The notes beneath the pieces were generated by a model, which was given only the letters and a program-made list of their open reading frames with translations, was not told where the DNA came from and ran no database searches. This document shows positions 7,315 through 10,735 of a stretch of 10,735 bases of DNA, piece after piece. Position numbers and translations under genes: made by a program. The stretch is taken from positions 1-10,735 of the forward strand of contig JANXAX010000057.1 in the NCBI GenBank assembly GCA_025062175.1. Direction: 5' to 3'. The stretch is from Anaerolineae bacterium. Lineage in GTDB: Bacteria > Chloroflexota > Anaerolineae > 4572-78 > NAK82. Each line of letters begins with the position of its first letter. Position 1 is the stretch's first letter.

Positions 7315-7984
7315 AAAGCTTGTTTCGATCTGCCGCTTTACACAGAGATACTGGTTGCGCTGGCAATTGGCTTTCTTGTCGTGTTTGGCGCTCCGCTACG
7401 TGGATGGCACCGTCGCTGGGGGGCCACCGATGCCGAAGTACAATGTGCCCTTCCGGGTGATGAACTGGTGCCACATCCCTGGCTCCTCACGATGCGCGCC
7501 ATCACCATCCATGCGACTGCGACAGATGGATGGCTATGGTTGGTGCAGATTGGACAGGACCGTGGGGGATTCTACACAGTTATTCTCGCCTGGAGAATCT
7601 GGTGGGCTGCAATATTCGTAACGCTGATCACATCGCTGAGGAGTTTCAGCACCTAGAAGTGGAGGACAAGATCTATCTCGCCCCCCAGGAGAGCAGGGCC
7701 CCATTTTTTGAGGTAGCGGCCATATATCCGCGCCAAGCTCTGGTGTTGCGAGGTGGTGGGGCGCCGTCAGATGCCGAGATGTACACCAGCTGGACGTTCT
7801 TTCTCGCAGAACAGCCAGATGGCACCACGCGATTGATCGCGCGTTACCGTATGGATGACCCTCCACGTGGGCCCAATCGAGTGATATGGGAAGGCATCCC
7901 GGATCCTGTCTTTTTCATAATAATAAAATGGAGCAATGCATGTTGCGAGGCATTCGGCAGCGCGCCGAAGCAATTGCAGGATGA
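7315..7984 (+). pseudogene. Frameshifted SRPBCC-like membrane-anchored protein gene
   Basis: Three consecutive reading frames give one recognisable protein of about 210 residues. Segment 1 (frame of 7315, to about 7575) has a hydrophobic stretch, ILVALAIGFLVVFGAPL, then WHRRWGATDAEVQCALPGDE, MRAITI and WLVQIGQDRGGFY. Segment 2 (frame of 7530, to about 7919) continues with YSRLENLVGCNIRNADHI, LAPQES, ALVLRGGG, SWTFFLAEQPDGTTRLIARYR and DPVFFI. Segment 3 (frame of 7928) ends with MEQCMLRGIRQRAEAIAG and a TGA at 7982-7984. These blocks match, in order, what I recall of an uncharacterised SRPBCC-like family (WGATDEEV, GQGRGGFYSYDWLENL, MLRGIRDRAE). The breaks fit an extra AC at 7574-7577 and an extra 8 bases in the ATA/A-rich run at 7917-7930. 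Frame 1 is closed by TAG at 7312-7314 and has no ATG, GTG or TTG before GTG 7381, so the start also seems lost. A simple gene caller would report only 7530-8036 and run on past the true end. Function is unknown; the fold class suggests binding of a hydrophobic ligand. Confidence 0.75.
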
Positions 7985-8088
7985 GTTGCTGACACCTGTT
8001 GCAACAATTCCACCAAGTAAGATTGCTTGGCCCTGAAGCGCGATCGTGATGATCATCTCGCTTCAACTTTTATCCGATACAACAATGT

Positions 8089-8094
8089 AGGGGA
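8089..8094 (+). promoter_or_regulatory. Ribosome-binding site of the M20 amidohydrolase gene
   Basis: AGGGGA, 7 bases before the ATG at 8102. It sets the start there and not at the in-frame ATG at 8027, which has no comparable site and would add 25 residues unlike the family N-terminus. Confidence 0.75.
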
Positions 8095-8101
8095 ACTTGC
8101 T

Positions 8102-9271
8102 ATGCTACAACAGGCACAGGCCATCCAAGATCAACTGGTTGCATGGCGTCGCACTATTCATCAGCATCCCGAGCTGAGCTTTGAGGAGCACGAGACTGCC
8201 GCTTTTGTGGCACGCACCTTGCAGGACATGGGCGTTCGCGTGCGCACCGGGGTAGGACGCACCGGCGTGGTCGGCTATCTGGGCAAGGGGAACGGCCCTG
8301 TCATCGGGGTGCGTGCCGATATGGACGCGCTGCCCATCCAAGAGGAGAACCAGGTGGCATACGCTTCGCGGGTGGCAGGACGCATGCACGCCTGTGGCCA
8401 CGATGCGCACGTAGCGATGGTGTTGGGGGTGGCGTTGTTGTTACAGCCGCTGGACCTGCCCGGTGAGGTGCGTCTCCTGTTCCAACCTTCCGAAGAGAGC
8501 GAGGACGAAGAGGGGCTGAGCGGAGCACAGCGCATGATCGCTGATGGTGCCTTGGAGGGTGTACAGGCGGTGATCGCCCAACACGTGGACGGTGCCCTAT
8601 ATACGGGTACCATCAATGTGGGTGATGGCTACGTCAACGCTGCGGTGGACACCTTTAAAGCCTACGTGACCGGCCACGGTGGACACGGCGCTTACCCCCA
8701 TCAGACCTACGATCCCATCTGGATGACCTCCTTCGTACTGAATGCGCTGTATGCAATCCCTTCGCGGCGCATTCCACCTCTGCAGCCCTGTGTGGTCAGC
8801 GTGGGTGTCATACAGGCGGGCACGGTGAGCAATGTCATCCCCGAAGAGGTCTATCTGGAAGGCACCCTCCGCAGCTTTGACGAAGGAGTGCGCGCACAAC
8901 TGGCTCGCGAGGTCGAAGCCGCCTTGGCTCTGGTGCGCGGGCTGGGTGGTAACTATCGGTTGACCGTGCGGCGTGGGTATCCGCCCACCTATAACCATCC
9001 CGAGGTGGCCGGCTGGCTGCGCCAGGTGGCACGTGACCTTCTGGGCGCCGAAAATGTGGGCTCGGAACAGAAATCGATGGGCGCCGAGGATTTCGGTTAT
9101 ATGGCACAGGTAGCTAAGGGCGCGATGATGCGTCTGGGCATCCGCACGCCCGGCGGGCCGCCGCGCCATATCCACTCTGCCACCTTTGATCTCGATGAAG
9201 CGGCACTACCAATTGGCACCGCAATATTGGCAGAAACGGCACGTCGCTTTGTATGCGGAGAACTCCCATAG
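8102..9271 (+). CDS. M20 family amidohydrolase (M20D-type, N-acyl amino acid or IAA-conjugate hydrolase-like)
   Basis: Cytosolic metal-dependent hydrolase of the group containing N-acyl-amino-acid amidohydrolases, hippuricase and plant IAA-amino-acid hydrolases; it cleaves an amide bond to free an amino acid or amine. It has 389 residues, typical of the family. Visible landmarks: HQHPELSFEEHETA (20-33), GVRADMDALPI (69-79), MHACGHDAH (95-103) with metal ligands Cys98 and His100, FQPSEES (127-133) with the Glu131-Glu132 pair, His161 in AQHVDG, GHGGHGAYPH (191-200) in the lid/dimerisation domain, EGTLRSFDE (253-261), SMGAEDFGYM (325-334), and His358 in the HIHSATF block. All expected metal and catalytic positions are present. 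After the Glu pair there is a longer acidic loop (EDEEGLSG) than in the common PAEEGxGGA form. The true substrate cannot be inferred. hom follows after 63 bases and may share the transcript. Confidence 0.9.
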   Translation: MLQQAQAIQDQLVAWRRTIHQHPELSFEEHETAAFVARTLQDMGVRVRTGVGRTGVVGYLGKGNGPVIGVRADMDALPIQEENQVAYASRVAGRMHACGHDAHVAMVLGVALLLQPLDLPGEVRLLFQPSEESEDEEGLSGAQRMIADGALEGVQAVIAQHVDGALYTGTINVGDGYVNAAVDTFKAYVTGHGGHGAYPHQTYDPIWMTSFVLNALYAIPSRRIPPLQPCVVSVGVIQAGTVSNVIPEEVYLEGTLRSFDEGVRAQLAREVEAALALVRGLGGNYRLTVRRGYPPTYNHPEVAGWLRQVARDLLGAENVGSEQKSMGAEDFGYMAQVAKGAMMRLGIRTPGGPPRHIHSATFDLDEAALPIGTAILAETARRFVCGELP

Positions 9272-9323
9272 CTTCCGACAGGCGCTCTTTGCGATGTCAG
9301 CGTCAACCCTACCCTTTCCATTT

Positions 9324-9328
9324 GGAGG
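9324..9328 (+). promoter_or_regulatory. Ribosome-binding site of hom
   Basis: GGAGG, 6 bases before the GTG at 9335. It supports this GTG as the start, as does the dinucleotide-binding fold beginning at residue 2. Confidence 0.8.
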
Positions 9329-9334
9329 AAAGCC

Positions 9335-10375
9335 GTGCGCATAGCGATCATCGGTTTCGGTGTCGTAGGACAAGGATTGGTGGAGATTCTGCAGGACAAA
9401 AGAGAGACGCTGCGTCAGCAGCATACACTGGATGTCCAAATTGTTGCTGTATGTGATACTGCCAAAGGATCAGTGTATCACCCCCAGGGTTTGGATGCGG
9501 CGCTGTCGTTGCAGGCGGTTCAATCTACCGGTTCATTGGACAGCTATCCCGATGTCGCCGGTCTGGTGCGAGGACTGGACAGCCTCAGCACCATCCGGGA
9601 CACCGAGGCCGATGTGATCGTGGAAACGACCTGGACCGATCTGGAGACCGGTGAACCGGCCATCACCCACATCCGCACTGCCTTCCAGGCAGGCAAGCAT
9701 GTGGTGACCAGCAACAAAGGCCCGGTAGCGCTAGCCTATAAAGAATTAAAAGCGCTGGCCGATGCCAAGGGTCTTCTATGGGGGATCGAGGGTACCGTTA
9801 TGTCAGGTACGCCGGCGTTGCGTCTGGGCACCACGGCACTGGCGGGCTGCACCATTCGAGCAGTTAGGGGCATTCTGAACGGCACCACAAACTTTATCCT
9901 CACCCGAATGGAGGATGGTGCCACGTACGCCGAGGCGCTCGCCGAAGCACAAAGACTGGGTTATGCCGAGGCAGATCCCACTGCGGATGTGGAGGGATAT
10001 GATGCCCTGGGCAAGCTGCTCATCCTAGCCGCCGTAGTGCTCGGTCATCCTGTTTCAGCACGACAAGTCAGCCGTCAGGGTATTACCCACCTGACTCCCC
10101 AGGATATTCAACGTGCCAAAGCACAGGGAAAACGCTGGAAGCTGATCGCCGAGCTGCAGTGCACTGATGATGGTGTGCAAGCGCGCGTAGCACCGCAGCT
10201 GGTCGAGCTCTCTCACCCGCTGGCTGGGGTGAGCGGGGCGACTAATGCGATCACGTACATCACCGACCTGCTTGGTGAAGTGACACTGATAGGTCCTGGA
10301 GCGGGCCGCCGTGAGACTGGCTTCGCACTCTTGGCCGACCTCCTGGACATTCACCGTGCCATCCAGAGGCGGTGA
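9335..10375 (+). CDS. hom: Homoserine dehydrogenase, short form without ACT domain
   Basis: Reduces L-aspartate 4-semialdehyde to L-homoserine with NAD(P)H, the branch point toward threonine and methionine. It has 346 residues. The N-terminal Rossmann fold starts at once with IAIIGFGVVGQG (3-14). TSNKGPVAL (125-133) carries Lys128. The catalytic domain has GIEGTVMSGTPAL (150-162), ILNGTTNFILTRM (180-192) and GYAEADPTADVEGYDALGKL (209-228), in which Glu212, Asp223 and Lys227 match yeast Glu208, Asp219 and Lys223 by spacing. GPGAGRRETGFALLADLLD (320-338) closes the fold. The protein ends there, without the ACT regulatory domain (about 80-100 residues) of many bacterial Hom proteins, so threonine inhibition through such a domain is not expected. 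A GTG start with a strong ribosome-binding site is used. No other threonine or methionine gene is in the window. Confidence 0.95.
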   Translation: MRIAIIGFGVVGQGLVEILQDKRETLRQQHTLDVQIVAVCDTAKGSVYHPQGLDAALSLQAVQSTGSLDSYPDVAGLVRGLDSLSTIRDTEADVIVETTWTDLETGEPAITHIRTAFQAGKHVVTSNKGPVALAYKELKALADAKGLLWGIEGTVMSGTPALRLGTTALAGCTIRAVRGILNGTTNFILTRMEDGATYAEALAEAQRLGYAEADPTADVEGYDALGKLLILAAVVLGHPVSARQVSRQGITHLTPQDIQRAKAQGKRWKLIAELQCTDDGVQARVAPQLVELSHPLAGVSGATNAITYITDLLGEVTLIGPGAGRRETGFALLADLLDIHRAIQRR

Positions 10376-10392
10376 GATGGGTCTTCAGCCGA

Positions 10393-10447
10393 TGGGATCT
10401 TCCAAGTCATCCCAGATGCGGTAGGTGCTCACCTTAGAGAGAAGGTG
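10393..10447. other. Hairpin pair between convergent hom and histidine kinase genes
   Basis: Two small dyads occupy the 73-base convergent gap: TGGGAT/ATCCCA with a 10-base loop (10393-10414) and CACCTT/AAGGTG with a 6-base loop (10430-10447). Neither has a T-run on either strand. They could assist bidirectional termination, but the evidence is weak. A direct repeat, AGGTGCTCA, occurs at 10423-10431 and 10443-10451, the second copy touching the kinase stop codon. Confidence 0.2.
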
Positions 10448-10448
10448 C

Positions 10449-10735
10449 TCAACGCCGCAGCGGAAACGTGATAGTGACAGCTGTACCACCGTCGCGGTCG
10501 ATATGGAGCGTGCCGCGCATTTGTCGCGTCAGCAGCTTGACGATACGCAGTCCTAGCGAGGTGACCGTCTCAATATTGATCTCTGCTGGCAGCCCAACCC
10601 CATTATCACGCACCACGAGGCGACACTCCCCAGGGTTGGGACAACTCAGCTCGATGCGCACCTCCGGATCCTTGTTTACTGTGCAGAGGTTTTTATCCCT
10701 TCGTGGGAATGCATGTTTAAAGGCGTTGGACACTA
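10449..10735 (-). CDS. Sensor histidine kinase, C-terminal ATPase part (truncated by window edge)
   Basis: The visible 95 codons are the end of a GHKL/HATPase domain of a two-component sensor kinase; its sensor and phosphoacceptor parts lie beyond the right edge. From the edge inward: the N-box SNAFKHAFP, the G1 box VVRDNGVGLP (Asp-Asn-Gly-Val-Gly), SLGLRIVKLLTRQMRGTL as the G2-like region, and a closing GGTAVTITFPL strand, then the TGA. The GTG at 10731-10733 encodes the Val of the usual LVSNAFKH motif and is not a start. The LGLRIV...LTRQMRG pattern most resembles HisKA_2-type kinases. The gene converges on hom. The signal sensed and the partner regulator are unknown. Confidence 0.85.
   Translation of the reverse strand, partial: VSNAFKHAFPRRDKNLCTVNKDPEVRIELSCPNPGECRLVVRDNGVGLPAEINIETVTSLGLRIVKLLTRQMRGTLHIDRDGGTAVTITFPLRR

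Noticed and set aside
7997..8006. Palindrome TGTTGCAACA as an operator for the M20 gene
   Set aside because: A single 10-base palindrome with no nearby promoter I can support; this length is expected by chance in a window of this size.
7530..8036. Free-standing 168-residue protein gene
   Set aside because: Its first residues and its last ~35 residues are out of the family frame. The family blocks continue in other frames on both sides, so this is the middle of a broken gene.
8027..8101. Longer N-terminus for the M20 hydrolase starting at 8027
   Set aside because: The extra 25 residues are unlike the family and lack a ribosome-binding site, while AGGGGA correctly precedes the ATG at 8102.

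Overview
This window looks like ordinary chromosomal DNA of a moderately GC-rich bacterium. It carries housekeeping and core-metabolism genes, with no transposase, integrase, phage, CRISPR or RNA-gene signal that I can see. The RecG with a long N-terminal extension, the recG-coaD pair and the general protein character would suit Chloroflexota (Anaerolineae/Chloroflexia-like). That is an impression from recall, not a computed placement.

Layout. (1) 1-843, plus: 3' part of an aldo/keto reductase that runs off the left edge. (2) 844-1197: a 354-base gap with no gene I can support. (3) 1198-2703, plus: class I DNA photolyase. (4) 2661-3956, minus: serine hydroxymethyltransferase (glyA), convergent with the photolyase gene and overlapping it by 43 bases. 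(5) 3957-4302: divergent control region between glyA and recG, with a good promoter for each and a cluster of inverted repeats between them. (6) 4303-6744 and 6751-7278, plus: recG and coaD, tightly coupled (6-base gap, with the coaD ribosome-binding site overlapping the recG stop). (7) 7315-7984, plus: a broken SRPBCC-like membrane-anchored protein gene, readable only across three frames. (8) 8102-9271, plus: M20-family amidohydrolase. (9) 9335-10375, plus: homoserine dehydrogenase without an ACT domain. (10) 10449-10735, minus: the ATPase end of a sensor histidine kinase that runs off the right edge.

How the genes fit together. The set does not form one pathway. Photolyase and RecG both serve DNA repair but are transcribed separately. 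GlyA feeds one-carbon/folate metabolism and glycine supply. CoaD makes dephospho-CoA. Homoserine dehydrogenase commits aspartate semialdehyde to threonine and methionine. The M20 hydrolase probably releases an amino acid or amine from an N-acyl conjugate and may share a transcript with hom.

The most interesting observation is the pseudogene at 7315-7984. Its family signature can be followed through a 2-base and an 8-base insertion, and it also lacks a good start, while all its neighbours are intact. The second is the glyA upstream region, where a very weak resemblance to a ZTP (pfl) riboswitch core deserves one covariance-model search. I found no convincing new system.
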